64,000 nucleotides of DNA from Azospirillum oryzae (GCF_008364795.1 NZ_VTTM01000016.1:101496-165495), one strand, 5' to 3'. Shown: positions 17,578-28,848, counted from the first letter of the stretch. Notes: generated by a model from the sequence alone, not told the origin. Numbers and translations: made by a program.

Positions 17578-18030
17578 ATGACCGAACGCTTTACCAAGGC
17601 GGCCGCGCGAAACATCTTCTATGGCGGATCGCTGTTCTTCTTCGCGACATTCGTCACGATGACCGCGCTCAGCCACAATTACATCGTCAACACCAGCACA
17701 GACAAGAAGGGGCTGACCGAGGCGGTCACCCGTGGCAAGCATGTGTGGGAAAAGAACTCCTGCATCAACTGCCACACGCTGCTCGGCGAGGGCGCCTATT
17801 TCGCCCCCGAGCTGGGCAATGTCTGGCTGCGCTACGGCGGCGACAAGGACCCGGAGGGCGCCGTGATGGCGCTGAAGGGCTGGATGGCGGCCCAGCCCTC
17901 CGGGATCGAGGGCCGGCGCCAGATGCCGCAGTTCAACCTGACCGAAAAGGAGGTCGAGGATCTCGCCGCCTTCCTGGAATGGACCAGCCGCATCAACACC
18001 CAGAACTGGCCGCCCAAGCTGTCGGGCTGA
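17578..18030 (+). CDS. norC: Nitric oxide reductase subunit C (cytochrome c)
   Basis: A 150-residue membrane-anchored cytochrome c that passes electrons to NorB. It has one N-terminal helix (NIFYGGSLFFFATFVTMTAL), a single heme-binding CINCH motif near residue 62, and a downstream methionine ligand candidate in RRQMPQFNLT. The sequence HTLLGEGAYFAPELGNVW is typical of NorC. It starts 132 nt after the predicted transcription start and is followed by norB after 13 bp. Confidence 0.96.
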   Translation: MTERFTKAAARNIFYGGSLFFFATFVTMTALSHNYIVNTSTDKKGLTEAVTRGKHVWEKNSCINCHTLLGEGAYFAPELGNVWLRYGGDKDPEGAVMALKGWMAAQPSGIEGRRQMPQFNLTEKEVEDLAAFLEWTSRINTQNWPPKLSG

Positions 18031-18043
18031 GGAGATTTCCGTC

Positions 18044-19393
18044 ATGAAGTACGAATCGCAAAAAGTCGCCCTCTATTACTTCGCGGCGGCCATGGGACTG
18101 TTCGGTGTGCAGATCCTGGTGGGTCTCCTGGCCGGCACCGTCTATGTGCTGCCCAACACGATGTCGGAGCTGCTGCCCTTCAACATCATCCGGATGATCC
18201 ACACCAACGCGCTGATCGTCTGGCTGCTGATCGGCTTCTTCGGCGCCGCCTATTATCTGATCCCGGAAGAGGCTGAAACCGAACTGCACAGCCCGAAGCT
18301 GGCGCTGATCCAGCTCGGCCTGTTCGTCTTCGGCGCGCTGGCCGCCGTCGTCGGCTATGTCTTCCGCATCCATGAGGGGCGCGAGTTCCTGGAACAGCCG
18401 CTGTGGATCAAGGCCGCCATCGTCGTCGTCGCGCTGATGTTCCTCTACAACGTCACGCTGACGGTGCTGAAGGGTCGCCGCACGGTCATCACCAACATCC
18501 TGCTGGTGGGCATGTGGGGCATCGCCATCTTCTTCCTGTTCTCCTTCTACAACCCGGGCAACCTGGCCCTGGACAAGATGTACTGGTGGTACGTCGTCCA
18601 TCTGTGGGTCGAAGGCGTGTGGGAACTGGTCCTGGCCTCCATCCTCGCCTTCCTGATGATCAAGATGACCGGCGTCGACCGTGAGGTCGTTGAGAAGTGG
18701 CTGTACGCCATGGTCGGCCTCGCCCTGTTCAGCGGCATCCTCGGCACCGGCCACCATTATTACTGGATCGGCACGCCCGGTTACTGGCAGTGGATCGGCT
18801 CGCTGTTCTCCACGCTGGAAGTCGCCCCCTTCTTCACCATGGTCGTCTTCGCCTTCATGATGGTGTGGAAGAGCGGCCGTCGTCACCCGAACAAGGCGGC
18901 GATGCTGTGGTCGCTGGGCTGCGCGGTCTTCGCCTTCTTCGGCGCCGGGCTGTGGGGCTTCCTGCACACGCTGGCCCCGATCAACTACTACACCCACGGC
19001 ACCCAGGTGACCGCGGCGCACGGGCACCTCGCCTTCTACGGCGCCTATGCGATGATCAACCTCGCCATCATCACCTACGCGATGCCCTACCTGCGCGGCC
19101 GGGCGCCCTACAACCAGACCCTCAACATCTGGAGCTTCTGGCTGATGAGCGGCGGCATGGCCTTCATGACCTTCGCCCTGACCGCCGCCGGCATCGTGCA
19201 GACCCACCTGCAGCGCGTGATGGGCATGGGTTACATGGAGGTCCAGGAACAGATCGCCATGTTCTACTGGCTGCGTCTGGGCGGCGGCGTCGCCGTCGGG
19301 ATCGGCGTGCTGGTCTACCTCTACGCCATCTTCGGCCCGGCCCGTGAGGAGCGTCCGGTTGCCGTCGCCGGCGGCCTCCAGGCGGCCGAGTAA
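18044..19393 (+). CDS. norB: Nitric oxide reductase subunit B (catalytic)
   Basis: A 449-residue, 12-helix catalytic subunit of cytochrome-c-type nitric oxide reductase, which reduces two NO to N2O in the inner membrane. The heme-copper-oxidase-type core is evident: the early heme ligand in IRMIHTNALIVWLL, HLWVEGVWELV with the iron-site glutamate, and the paired histidines in GTGHHYYWIG. The late helix contains HGHLAFYGAYAMINLAII. It lacks the N-terminal quinol-binding extension of qNor, in agreement with the partner NorC. Confidence 0.97.
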   Translation: MKYESQKVALYYFAAAMGLFGVQILVGLLAGTVYVLPNTMSELLPFNIIRMIHTNALIVWLLIGFFGAAYYLIPEEAETELHSPKLALIQLGLFVFGALAAVVGYVFRIHEGREFLEQPLWIKAAIVVVALMFLYNVTLTVLKGRRTVITNILLVGMWGIAIFFLFSFYNPGNLALDKMYWWYVVHLWVEGVWELVLASILAFLMIKMTGVDREVVEKWLYAMVGLALFSGILGTGHHYYWIGTPGYWQWIGSLFSTLEVAPFFTMVVFAFMMVWKSGRRHPNKAAMLWSLGCAVFAFFGAGLWGFLHTLAPINYYTHGTQVTAAHGHLAFYGAYAMINLAIITYAMPYLRGRAPYNQTLNIWSFWLMSGGMAFMTFALTAAGIVQTHLQRVMGMGYMEVQEQIAMFYWLRLGGGVAVGIGVLVYLYAIFGPAREERPVAVAGGLQAAE

Positions 19394-19405
19394 GCCTCGA
19401 ACCTC

Positions 19406-19444
19406 CGGCCCCCGTTCGCATCCGCGGCGGGGGCCGTCCGTTTT
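19406..19444 (+). terminator. Hairpin between norB and norQ
   Basis: CGGCCCCC (19406-19413) pairs with GGGGGCCG (19429-19436), followed four bases later by TTTT. It may act as a partial terminator or protect the 3' end of norCB mRNA, lowering norQD expression. Confidence 0.45.
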
Positions 19445-19459
19445 CCAGGAGTCCTTCCC

Positions 19460-20296
19460 ATGATCCGCAGCGCCGCCACCCTTGCCGCCGTCCCCGGTAC
19501 CGCCGATGCCGCCAACAGTGCCGATCTGCCCTACTATCAGCCGACGGGCGACGAGTGCGCGCTGTTCGAGCATGCCTACAACCACCGCCTGCCTCTTCTG
19601 CTGAAGGGGCCGACCGGCTGCGGCAAGACCCGCTTCGTCGCCCATATGGCGGCCAAGCTCGGCCGGCCGCTCTACACCGTGTCCTGCCACGACGACCTGA
19701 CCGCCGCCGACCTGACCGGCCGCTATCTGCTGAAAGGCGGCGACACCGTCTGGGCCGACGGGCCTCTCACCCGTGCCGTCCGCGAAGGCGCGATCTGCTA
19801 TCTGGACGAGGTGGTGGAGGCGCGCAAGGACGTCACCGTCGTGCTGCACCCGCTGACCGACGACCGCCGCATCCTGCCGCTGGACCGCACCGGCGAGACG
19901 CTGGAGGCGCCCGCGGGCTTCATGCTGGTGGTGTCCTACAACCCCGGCTACCAGAATGTGCTGAAGGCGCTGAAGCCCAGCACCCGCCAGCGCTTCCTGG
20001 CCGTCGAGTTCGATTTCCCGTCGCCCGAGCGCGAGATCCCCATCGTCGCCACCGAAAGCGGCCTGCCCGAGAACCGCGTCGCCCCGCTGGTCCGCCTCGC
20101 CAACGCGCTCCGCGCGCTGAAGGGGCAGGATCTGGAGGAAGGCGTGTCGACCCGCCTGCTGATCTACTGCGCCACGCTGATCCGCTCCGGCATGAAGCCG
20201 GAACGTGCCATCCGCGCCGCCCTGATCGAGCCGCTGACCGACGATCCGGACATCCGCGCCGCCCTGCTGCGCGTGGCCGAGGTCACGCTGGGCTGA
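19460..20296 (+). CDS. norQ: NorQ, MoxR-type AAA+ ATPase for nitric oxide reductase
   Basis: A 278-residue AAA+ ATPase of the NorQ/NirQ/CbbQ group. Walker A is GPTGCGKTRF near residue 49, Walker B is CYLDEVVEA near residue 113, and sensor 1 lies in VVSYNPGYQN. With NorD it remodels NorBC and is thought to help insert the non-heme iron. AGGAG precedes the ATG. It follows norB after a 66-bp gap that contains a hairpin, and precedes norD. Confidence 0.93.
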   Translation: MIRSAATLAAVPGTADAANSADLPYYQPTGDECALFEHAYNHRLPLLLKGPTGCGKTRFVAHMAAKLGRPLYTVSCHDDLTAADLTGRYLLKGGDTVWADGPLTRAVREGAICYLDEVVEARKDVTVVLHPLTDDRRILPLDRTGETLEAPAGFMLVVSYNPGYQNVLKALKPSTRQRFLAVEFDFPSPEREIPIVATESGLPENRVAPLVRLANALRALKGQDLEEGVSTRLLIYCATLIRSGMKPERAIRAALIEPLTDDPDIRAALLRVAEVTLG

Positions 20297-20333
20297 TCGA
20301 AGGGGTTGATCGAAGGGGCGGGGGGGCATCGTC

Positions 20334-22250
20334 ATGCTGGAGTTCTTCGAACCGGAAGAGACCGTCGGCCGTCTGTGGCACCGCCTGATCGGCGGACGGT
20401 CGAGCTATCCGCATCATCCGGAAGCCGCGGTGACGCTGGAATCCATGCGTCCGCGGCTGGCGGTGTTCTTCCGGGCGCTGGGCGGCGACCGCGGGGTTCG
20501 GCTTGCCGCCGGGACCGCCGCGGTGTCGGGGCACCGGCTGTCGCTGCTCGGCCGCATCGGGCTGGGGGAGGAGCGGGTGGAGCGGGCGGCGCTCGACGGC
20601 AATGTGCTGCAGTTGCCGACGGTCATCGACCTGTTCCCAGACCCGGCCCTGAACGAGCGGCTCTATGAATGGCTCGCCGCCTTCTTCGCCCATGCCGAAG
20701 CCGAGCCGGCTCCCGCCGACCCGCTGCAGGCCGACCTGCAGGCGCTGCGCGGCGCGGCGGCCACCACGGTGCGGGTGCTGACGCGCTGGCCCGGCCTGTC
20801 CGGCATGCATGAGGAACTGGCCCGCGCCGTCGCCGTCATCCGGCCGCCCCGCCGCCTGCCGCCGGTGGAGGCGGATGTCGAGCGCGCCGTCCTGGCGCTG
20901 CTCGGCGCCGGTGCCGTCACCAGCGAAGGGGCGCGCATGCTCGCGCCCACCGTGCCGCTATCTGACTTCACGGCTCCCTATGGCTATGCCCGCCTGCTGC
21001 CGGTGCCGCTGTGGGGCCTCGTCGTACCGGGTGCCGAGCGTGACGCCGCCGCCGCGGTGGACAGCCCCGGCGAGGGCGGGCAGGCGGCCGAGGGCGACCA
21101 GCGCCGCCGCGCCGCGACCCGCCGGCAGACCGACCAGATCCAGCGCAACGACCCGCTGATCCTCAACCGCTTCGAAAAGATGCTGAGCCTCGCCGAGGCG
21201 CTGAACATCCCGCGCGCGGTCGATGACGACGACGCGGAGAATGCCCGCAAGGCCGCCGGCGACCTCGACGAGATCGCGGTCGGCGCGCATCAGCGCAAGG
21301 CGTCGACCACGCTGAAGCTCGACCTCGACCTCGGCGCGCCGGTGGTGGACGACACGCCGCTGGTGGCGACCCTGAGCTACCCGGAATGGGACCACGGTCG
21401 GCAGGCCCATCTCCCCAACCACTGCCGTGTGATCGCCGAGACGGCACCGGCCGACGGTGAGTCCTGGCAGCCCGACGCCGCGGCCCAGCGCCGCATCCGG
21501 CAGGTCCGCCGCCAGTTCGAGGCGTTGCGCCCGCGCCGCATGCTGTTCACCGGGCAGGCCGATGGCGACGAGCTTGATCTGGCCGCCCTGGTGCGCAGCC
21601 GGGCCGATCTTCAGGCCGGCGGCTGCGGCAGCGACCGCGTGCACCAGCAGGTGCGCAGCGCCGCACGCGATCTAGCGGTGGCGGTGCTGGTCGACGGCTC
21701 TCTCTCCACCGACGGCTGGATCGAGGGCCGCCGCGTTCTGGATGTGGAGAAGGAGGCGCTGCTAGCGCTGACCCACGGCCTGACCGCCTGCGGCGATGCC
21801 CATGCGCTCTATTCCTTCACCTCGCGCCGGCGCGACTGGGTGCGGGTGCAGACGCTGAAGGACTTCGAGGAGCCGCTGGGCGCCACCGTCACCCGCCGCA
21901 TCGGTGCGCTGAAGCCCGGCTACTACACCCGCATGGGTGCGGCGATCCGCCACGTCACCGCCCAGCTTGCCGACCGGCCGAACCGCCACCGGCTTCTGGT
22001 TCTGCTGACCGACGGCAAGCCCAACGACGTGGACCATTACGAAGGCCGCTATGGCATCGAGGACACCCGGCAGGCGATCCGCGAGGCACGGCGCGACGGG
22101 CTGGCGGTCTTCGCCATCACCGTCGACGCCCAGGCGCGTGACTATATCCCCTATCTGTTCGGGCGCGGCGCCTATGCCATATTCCCGCAGGTTTCCCACC
22201 TGACCAAGGCGTTGCCGGCGCTCTACCGGCAGGTCGCCTGTGCCGCCTGA
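20334..22250 (+). CDS. norD: NorD, VWA-domain activation protein
   Basis: A 638-residue cytoplasmic protein with a C-terminal von Willebrand A domain. The metal-binding motif is DGSLSTDGW, near residue 453, with LLVLLTDGKPNDVDHYEGRYG further on, a typical NorD signature. The N-terminal two thirds are alpha-helical and charged. It partners NorQ to activate nitric oxide reductase. A tandem duplication of TGATCGAAGGGG lies in the short gap after norQ. Confidence 0.92.
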   Translation: MLEFFEPEETVGRLWHRLIGGRSSYPHHPEAAVTLESMRPRLAVFFRALGGDRGVRLAAGTAAVSGHRLSLLGRIGLGEERVERAALDGNVLQLPTVIDLFPDPALNERLYEWLAAFFAHAEAEPAPADPLQADLQALRGAAATTVRVLTRWPGLSGMHEELARAVAVIRPPRRLPPVEADVERAVLALLGAGAVTSEGARMLAPTVPLSDFTAPYGYARLLPVPLWGLVVPGAERDAAAAVDSPGEGGQAAEGDQRRRAATRRQTDQIQRNDPLILNRFEKMLSLAEALNIPRAVDDDDAENARKAAGDLDEIAVGAHQRKASTTLKLDLDLGAPVVDDTPLVATLSYPEWDHGRQAHLPNHCRVIAETAPADGESWQPDAAAQRRIRQVRRQFEALRPRRMLFTGQADGDELDLAALVRSRADLQAGGCGSDRVHQQVRSAARDLAVAVLVDGSLSTDGWIEGRRVLDVEKEALLALTHGLTACGDAHALYSFTSRRRDWVRVQTLKDFEEPLGATVTRRIGALKPGYYTRMGAAIRHVTAQLADRPNRHRLLVLLTDGKPNDVDHYEGRYGIEDTRQAIREARRDGLAVFAITVDAQARDYIPYLFGRGAYAIFPQVSHLTKALPALYRQVACAA

Positions 22251-22270
22251 CCGAAAAAGGACCATCGACC

Positions 22271-22819
22271 ATGAGCGAACCGGTGCAGATCGGGCCCGTA
22301 AAGATCGGTATCGTCACAGTCTCCGACCGCGCCAGCCGCGGCGTCTACGAGGACAAGGGCGGTCCGGCGATCGCTGAGGAGTTGACGCGCATCGTCGCCT
22401 CCCCCTGGGTGGCGGAGGCGCGGGTCATCCCGGACGAACTGGACCTGATCGCCGCGACCCTGACCGAGCTGTGCGATCTCGCCGGCTGCGATCTGGTGGT
22501 GACCACCGGCGGCACCGGCCCGGCCCCGCGCGACGTGACGCCGGAGGCGACGGAGCGGGTCTGCGACAAGATGATGCCGGGCTTCGGCGAACTGATGCGC
22601 TCGGTCAGTCTGCGGGTGGTGCCGACCGCCATCCTGTCGCGCCAGACCGCGGGCATCCGGGGCCGCAGCCTGATCGTCAACCTGCCGGGCAAGCCGTCGG
22701 CCATCCATGACTGCCTGATGGCGGTGTTTCCCGCGATCCCCTATTGCCTCGACCTGATCGGTGCCGGCCGGATCGAGACGGACCCGCAAATCTGCGTGGC
22801 ATTTCGACCGAAGTCCTGA
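22271..22819 (+). CDS. mog: Molybdopterin adenylyltransferase (Mog)
   Basis: A 182-residue enzyme that adenylates molybdopterin before molybdenum insertion. The MoCF_biosynth core is clear: IGIVTVSDRASRGVYEDKGG at the N-terminus, VVTTGGTGPAPRDVTPEAT in the middle, and IVNLPGKPSAIHDCL near the end. AAGGA precedes the ATG. It lies 20 bp after norD and may be co-transcribed, supplying cofactor for a molybdenum enzyme such as nitrate reductase, which is not in the window. Confidence 0.9.
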   Translation: MSEPVQIGPVKIGIVTVSDRASRGVYEDKGGPAIAEELTRIVASPWVAEARVIPDELDLIAATLTELCDLAGCDLVVTTGGTGPAPRDVTPEATERVCDKMMPGFGELMRSVSLRVVPTAILSRQTAGIRGRSLIVNLPGKPSAIHDCLMAVFPAIPYCLDLIGAGRIETDPQICVAFRPKS

Positions 22820-22890
22820 AATCGCAAAATCATCACACTTTGTATGGAAATAAAGAGGGGCTGCGACAAAATAGCGTTCAGGTCTTCCAC

Positions 22891-22933
22891 TTGACGGCGG
22901 TCAAGCATCTGCAGTGGTGGCGGGAGGAATATT
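22891..22933 (+). promoter_or_regulatory. nirK promoter with FNR/NnrR-type box
   Basis: TTGACGGCGGTCAA (22891-22904) lies 63 bp before the nirK ATG. With the box centred at -41.5, a start near 22939 is expected, with a weak -10 (GAATAT, 22927-22932). The same spacing is seen at norE. Confidence 0.7.
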
Positions 22934-22966
22934 CCCTCACAAGAAACATCCAGCCGAGACGACGCC

Positions 22967-24034
22967 ATGAAGACCAAGCTCTCCCTCGTCACCGTCAGCG
23001 CCGCCGCACTGATGATCCTGTCCGGTATCGGCGCCGCTTCGGCGGCTGAAACGCTCTATGCCGACCCGAAGGTCAAGCAGCCCACGCTCAGCGTCGTCCA
23101 GGACCCGGCCGCCGTCCCGGCGCCGGAAAAGGCCGGCAAGCGGGCGCCGAAGACCCACAAGGTGCAGTTGACGACGTCCGAGGTCGAATCGACCCTTGAT
23201 GACGGCACCACCTACACCTATTGGACCTTCAACAACACGGTTCCGGGTCCGATGGTGCGGGTGCGGGTTGGCGATACGGTGGATGTTTCGATCTCCAACG
23301 CGCCGGAATCGACGATGAACCACTCCGTCGACTTCCATGCCGCGACCGGCTTCCTCGGTGGCGGCCAGATCACCCAGGTGGAACCCGGCCAGACCAAGTC
23401 CTTCAGCTTCAAGGCGCTGACCCCGGGCGTCTTCGTCTATCACTGCGCCACGCCGATGGTCGCCCACCACATCTCAAAGGGCATGTACGGCCTGATCGTG
23501 GTGGAGCCGGAAGCCGGCCTGCCGCCGGTCGATCACGAATTCTACGTGATGCAGCAGGAAATCTACGCCACCAAGGCCAAGAACCTCGCGAATGCCGAGG
23601 ACGACTATGACGGCCTCGTCAACGAGCGTCCGAGCTATCTGGTGTTCAACGGCACCGTCGGTGCGCTGACCAAGGACAAGCCGCTGAAGGCGAAGGTCGG
23701 CGAGACGGTCCGCCTGTTCTTCGGCGTCGGCGGCCCGAACCTGACCTCCTCCTTCCACGTCATCGGCGAGATCTTCGACAAGGTCTATAACCTGGGCGGC
23801 CTGGAAAGCGAGCCGTCGAAGGGCATCCAGACCGTAACCGTCGCCCCCGGCGGCGCCACCATGGTGGAATTCAAGGTCGAATACCCCGGCAAATACGCCC
23901 TGGTCGACCATGCGCTGAGCCGTGCCACCAAGGGCCTGATCGGCATCCTGGAAGTCGAAGGCAAGCCCGACGACAGCATCATCAAGGACAAGAGCGGCGA
24001 CAGCCGCAAGCAGTTGGGCGAGATGAAGCACTGA
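22967..24034 (+). CDS. nirK: Copper-containing nitrite reductase
   Basis: A 355-residue periplasmic enzyme reducing nitrite to nitric oxide. A Sec-type signal peptide (TVSAAALMILSGIGAASA) is followed by two cupredoxin domains. Copper ligands are visible: the first-domain NHSVDFHAATG, then FVYHCATPMVAHHISKGMYG with the type 1 cysteine and histidine and type 2 histidines, and the second-domain histidine in SSFHVIGEIFD. The gene has its own FNR-type promoter and a strong terminator. The NO product is removed by the adjacent nor system. Confidence 0.97.
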   Translation: MKTKLSLVTVSAAALMILSGIGAASAAETLYADPKVKQPTLSVVQDPAAVPAPEKAGKRAPKTHKVQLTTSEVESTLDDGTTYTYWTFNNTVPGPMVRVRVGDTVDVSISNAPESTMNHSVDFHAATGFLGGGQITQVEPGQTKSFSFKALTPGVFVYHCATPMVAHHISKGMYGLIVVEPEAGLPPVDHEFYVMQQEIYATKAKNLANAEDDYDGLVNERPSYLVFNGTVGALTKDKPLKAKVGETVRLFFGVGGPNLTSSFHVIGEIFDKVYNLGGLESEPSKGIQTVTVAPGGATMVEFKVEYPGKYALVDHALSRATKGLIGILEVEGKPDDSIIKDKSGDSRKQLGEMKH

Positions 24035-24056
24035 TTGCTTCGCTGAGCACGGAAGG

Positions 24057-24086
24057 GCCGCTCTCCCGCAAGGGAGGGCGGCTTTT
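24057..24086 (+). terminator. Rho-independent terminator of nirK
   Basis: An 11-bp stem (24057-24067 with 24072-24082, one G-T pair, GCAA loop) followed by TTTT, 23 bp after the nirK stop. Confidence 0.9.
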
Positions 24087-24115
24087 CCGCGTGTGCGTGG
24101 TTTATTCGCTGCGGC

Positions 24116-24709
24116 TCAACGGCTGCTCAACCGGTCCCCCGGCAGCCTCTCGTCGAGCGCCAGATTCAGCAGCAGCACATTCACCCGCGGTTCGCCGAAC
24201 AGGCCGAGCTGCCGGCCCTCGGTATACTCCGCCACCAGGGCGCGGACGCGGTCGGGCGGCAGGTTGCGGGCCTTGGCGACGCGCTCCACCTGGAAGGCCG
24301 CGCCGGCCGGCGAGATGTGCGGGTCCAGGCCGCTGCCCGACGCGGTGGCGAGGTCGGCCGGCACCGGCCCCGGCGCGTCGGGGTTGGCCGCCCGCAGCTC
24401 CGCGATGGCCTTGGCCTGCGCCTCGATCAGCGCCTTGTTGATCGCGCCCAGATTGCCGGCGCCGCTGTTCGCCGCGTCATAGCCTTGACCGGCCGCCGAC
24501 GGGCGCGGGTGGAAATAGGCGTCCCCGGCGAAGGACTGGCCGATCAGCGAGGAGCCGACGATGGTGCCGCCGCGCTCGATCAGGCTGCCGTTGGCCTTTG
24601 CCGGAAACAGCAGCTGCGCGGCGCCGGTGACCGCCAGCGGGTAGAGAAGGCCGGTCAGCACCGTCATGACGACGATGAGGACGAAGGCGGGGCGAAGTTC
24701 CCTGGTCAT
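24116..24709 (-). CDS. kdpC: Potassium-transporting ATPase subunit C
   Basis: A 197-residue membrane-anchored subunit of the high-affinity K+ pump Kdp. It has one N-terminal helix (FVLIVVMTVLTGLLYPLAVTG). The periplasmic domain contains GSSLIGQSF, YFHPRPSAAG and the conserved C-terminal VNVLLLNLALDE. It is thought to act as a catalytic chaperone increasing ATP affinity of KdpB. Start is 13 bp after the kdpB stop. It is convergent with nirK. Confidence 0.95.
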   Translation of the reverse strand: MTRELRPAFVLIVVMTVLTGLLYPLAVTGAAQLLFPAKANGSLIERGGTIVGSSLIGQSFAGDAYFHPRPSAAGQGYDAANSGAGNLGAINKALIEAQAKAIAELRAANPDAPGPVPADLATASGSGLDPHISPAGAAFQVERVAKARNLPPDRVRALVAEYTEGRQLGLFGEPRVNVLLLNLALDERLPGDRLSSR

Positions 24710-24722
24710 GCGATGAGGCTCC

Positions 24723-26822
<2,100 letters not shown>

Positions 26823-26833
26823 CGGTGGCATCC

Positions 26834-28543
26834 TCAGAAGAAGGTCCCGGTGCCGAGCATCAGGTGCTCCACCACCGGCCCCAGCGCCAGCGCCGGGAAG
26901 AAGGTCAGGCCGCCGACGATCAGCACGATGCCGACCAGCAGCCCGATGAACAGCCCGCCATGGGTCGGGAAGGTGCCGGCCGACGGCGGGACCGCCCGCT
27001 TGGCCGCCAGCCCACCGGCAATCGCCAGCACCGGCAGGATTACCAGGAAGCGGCCGAGCAGCATGGCGAGCGCGATGGTGGTGTTGTGGTAGAGGCTGTT
27101 GGCGCCGAAGCCGGCGAAGGCCGACCCGTTGTTGCCGGTGCCGGAGCTGTAGGCGTACAGCACCTCGCTCAGCCCATGCGGGCCGGGGTCCTGGATGCCG
27201 GCCAGCCCGGCCGGCAGCACAAGCGTCAGCGCCGAAAATCCCAGTACGCCGAGCGGCAGCGTCAGGGTGGCGATCATCGCCAGCTTGATCTCCTTCGCCT
27301 CGATCTTCTTGCCGAGATATTCCGGCGTGCGGCCGACCATCAGCCCGGCGATGAAGACGGCGAGCAGGACGAAGATCAGCATGCCGTACAGGCCGGCGCC
27401 GACCCCGCCGAACACCACCTCGCCCAGCATCATGTTGACCATCGGGACCATGCCGCCCAAGGGCATGAAGCTGTCATGCATGGCGTTGACCGACCCGTTG
27501 GAGGCGGCGGTGGTCGCCACCGCCCACAGCACCGAATTGACGATGCCGAAGCGGACCTCCTTGCCCTCCATGTTCCCCGCGGCGGGATCGAGCCCGGCGG
27601 CGATGACGGCCGGGTTGCCCTGCAACTCCGCCCAATAGGCGACGCCCAGCCCGCCGAGGAACAGGATGCCCATGGCGGCGAAGATCGCCCACCCCTGGCG
27701 CCGGTCGCCGACCATCCGGCCGAAGGTGTCGGTCAGCCCGGCGGCGAGCAGCAGCAGGAAAATCATCTCGACGAAGTTGGCCAGCGGCGTCGGGTTCTCA
27801 TACGGATGGGCGGAGTTCACGGAGAAGAAGCCGCCGCCGTTGGACCCCAGCTGCTTGATCGCCTCCTGCGAGGCGACCGGCCCTTGCGCGATCACCTGCC
27901 GGGCCCCCTCCACCGTGTGGGCGACGGTATAGCTGTCCAAATTCTGCGGCACGCCCTGGCTGACCAGGACCAGCGCCGTGACGATGCTGATGGGCAGCAG
28001 CACATAGAGCGTCGCCCGCGTCATATCGACATAGAAGTTGCCGACCGTGCGGGCCGAACGCCGCGCGAATCCGCGGATCAGCGCCACCAGCACGGCGATG
28101 CCGGTCGCCGCCGACACGAAATTCTGCACCGTCAGCCCGGCCATCTGGCTCAGGTAGCTCAGCGTGCTTTCGCCGCCATAGGCCTGCCAGTTGGTGTTGG
28201 TCATGAAGCTGACGGCGGTGTTGAAGGCGAGGTCCGGCGGCACCGGCGCCATGCCCGCCGGGTTCAGCGGTAGCCAGCCTTGCGCGCGCAGCAGCGCGTA
28301 CAGCAGCAGGAATCCCAGCAGGTTGAAGGCCAGCATGGACAGCGCGTAGGCCGTCCAGTGCTGCTCCTGGTCGGGGCGGATGCCGCACAGCCGGTAGATG
28401 CCCCGCTCGACCGGGCCGAGAACGCGGTCGAGCAGGACCCGCTCGCCGCTGAAGACGCGGGCCATATAGCCCCCGGCGACCGGGGTGAGCGCGATCAGCA
28501 GCGCGCAGAAGACGATGATTTGAAGGATGTCCGCAGTGTTCAT
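26834..28543 (-). CDS. kdpA: Potassium-transporting ATPase subunit A
   Basis: The 569-residue channel-like subunit that binds and conducts K+ in the Kdp complex. Ten or so helices and four selectivity-filter-like regions are evident, including NTAVSFMTNTNWQAYGGE, LGSNGGGFFSVNSAHPYENP, SNGSVNAMHDSFMPLGG and SSGTGNNGSAFAGFG. Length is normal. It follows kdpF after 13 bp and precedes kdpB. Confidence 0.97.
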   Translation of the reverse strand: MNTADILQIIVFCALLIALTPVAGGYMARVFSGERVLLDRVLGPVERGIYRLCGIRPDQEQHWTAYALSMLAFNLLGFLLLYALLRAQGWLPLNPAGMAPVPPDLAFNTAVSFMTNTNWQAYGGESTLSYLSQMAGLTVQNFVSAATGIAVLVALIRGFARRSARTVGNFYVDMTRATLYVLLPISIVTALVLVSQGVPQNLDSYTVAHTVEGARQVIAQGPVASQEAIKQLGSNGGGFFSVNSAHPYENPTPLANFVEMIFLLLLAAGLTDTFGRMVGDRRQGWAIFAAMGILFLGGLGVAYWAELQGNPAVIAAGLDPAAGNMEGKEVRFGIVNSVLWAVATTAASNGSVNAMHDSFMPLGGMVPMVNMMLGEVVFGGVGAGLYGMLIFVLLAVFIAGLMVGRTPEYLGKKIEAKEIKLAMIATLTLPLGVLGFSALTLVLPAGLAGIQDPGPHGLSEVLYAYSSGTGNNGSAFAGFGANSLYHNTTIALAMLLGRFLVILPVLAIAGGLAAKRAVPPSAGTFPTHGGLFIGLLVGIVLIVGGLTFFPALALGPVVEHLMLGTGTFF

Positions 28544-28556
28544 CGGAAAGGTCTCC

Positions 28557-28646
28557 TCAGAACCGCTCGGGACGGATCAGGGCATAGCCGAGGTAGCCGA
28601 GCAGCCCCACGGCCACCAGCCCGCCCAGGATGAGATCGACGGTCAT
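28557..28646 (-). CDS. kdpF: KdpF small membrane peptide
   Basis: A 29-residue single-helix peptide, MTVDLILGG...LIRPERF, matching KdpF, which stabilises the Kdp complex. It lies immediately before kdpA, the standard kdpFABC order. Confidence 0.9.
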   Translation of the reverse strand: MTVDLILGGLVAVGLLGYLGYALIRPERF

Positions 28647-28666
28647 GGTCCTTGTGCCTTTCCCGC

Positions 28667-28750
28667 TCACAGCCGGTCGAAGGCGCGGACGGCGGCGGCG
28701 CTCAGCCCGAAAAAAGCCAGCGCGACGGCCAGAAATAGAATGTCGAGCAC
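28667..28750 (-). CDS. 27-aa membrane peptide upstream of kdpF
   Basis: A GTG-started ORF with a strong GGGAGG ribosome site 9 nt upstream encodes a single hydrophobic helix (DILFLAVALAFFGLSAAAV) ending RAFDRL. It lies 20 bp before kdpF on the same strand and after the KdpE-like box, so it would be the first gene of the operon. Similar short peptides precede kdpF in other alphaproteobacteria as I recall. Function is unknown. Confidence 0.65.
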   Translation of the reverse strand: MLDILFLAVALAFFGLSAAAVRAFDRL

Positions 28751-28831
28751 GCGGTTGCCCTCCCTTGTTGCGCGTGCCCCTTCAATTGCGCAGGGCCGCG
28801 TAAAGGGTCGATGCGGATTTCCGCCGCCCGG

Positions 28832-28848
28832 CATAAAGATCCTGTAAA
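28832..28848 (-). promoter_or_regulatory. KdpE-like operator
   Basis: On the minus strand TTTACA-GGATC-TTTATG forms two direct repeats 11 bp apart, resembling the TTTATA-N5-TTTACA site bound by KdpE in E. coli. It lies 82 bp before the first small ORF of the kdp operon. kdpD and kdpE are not in the window. Confidence 0.55.
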
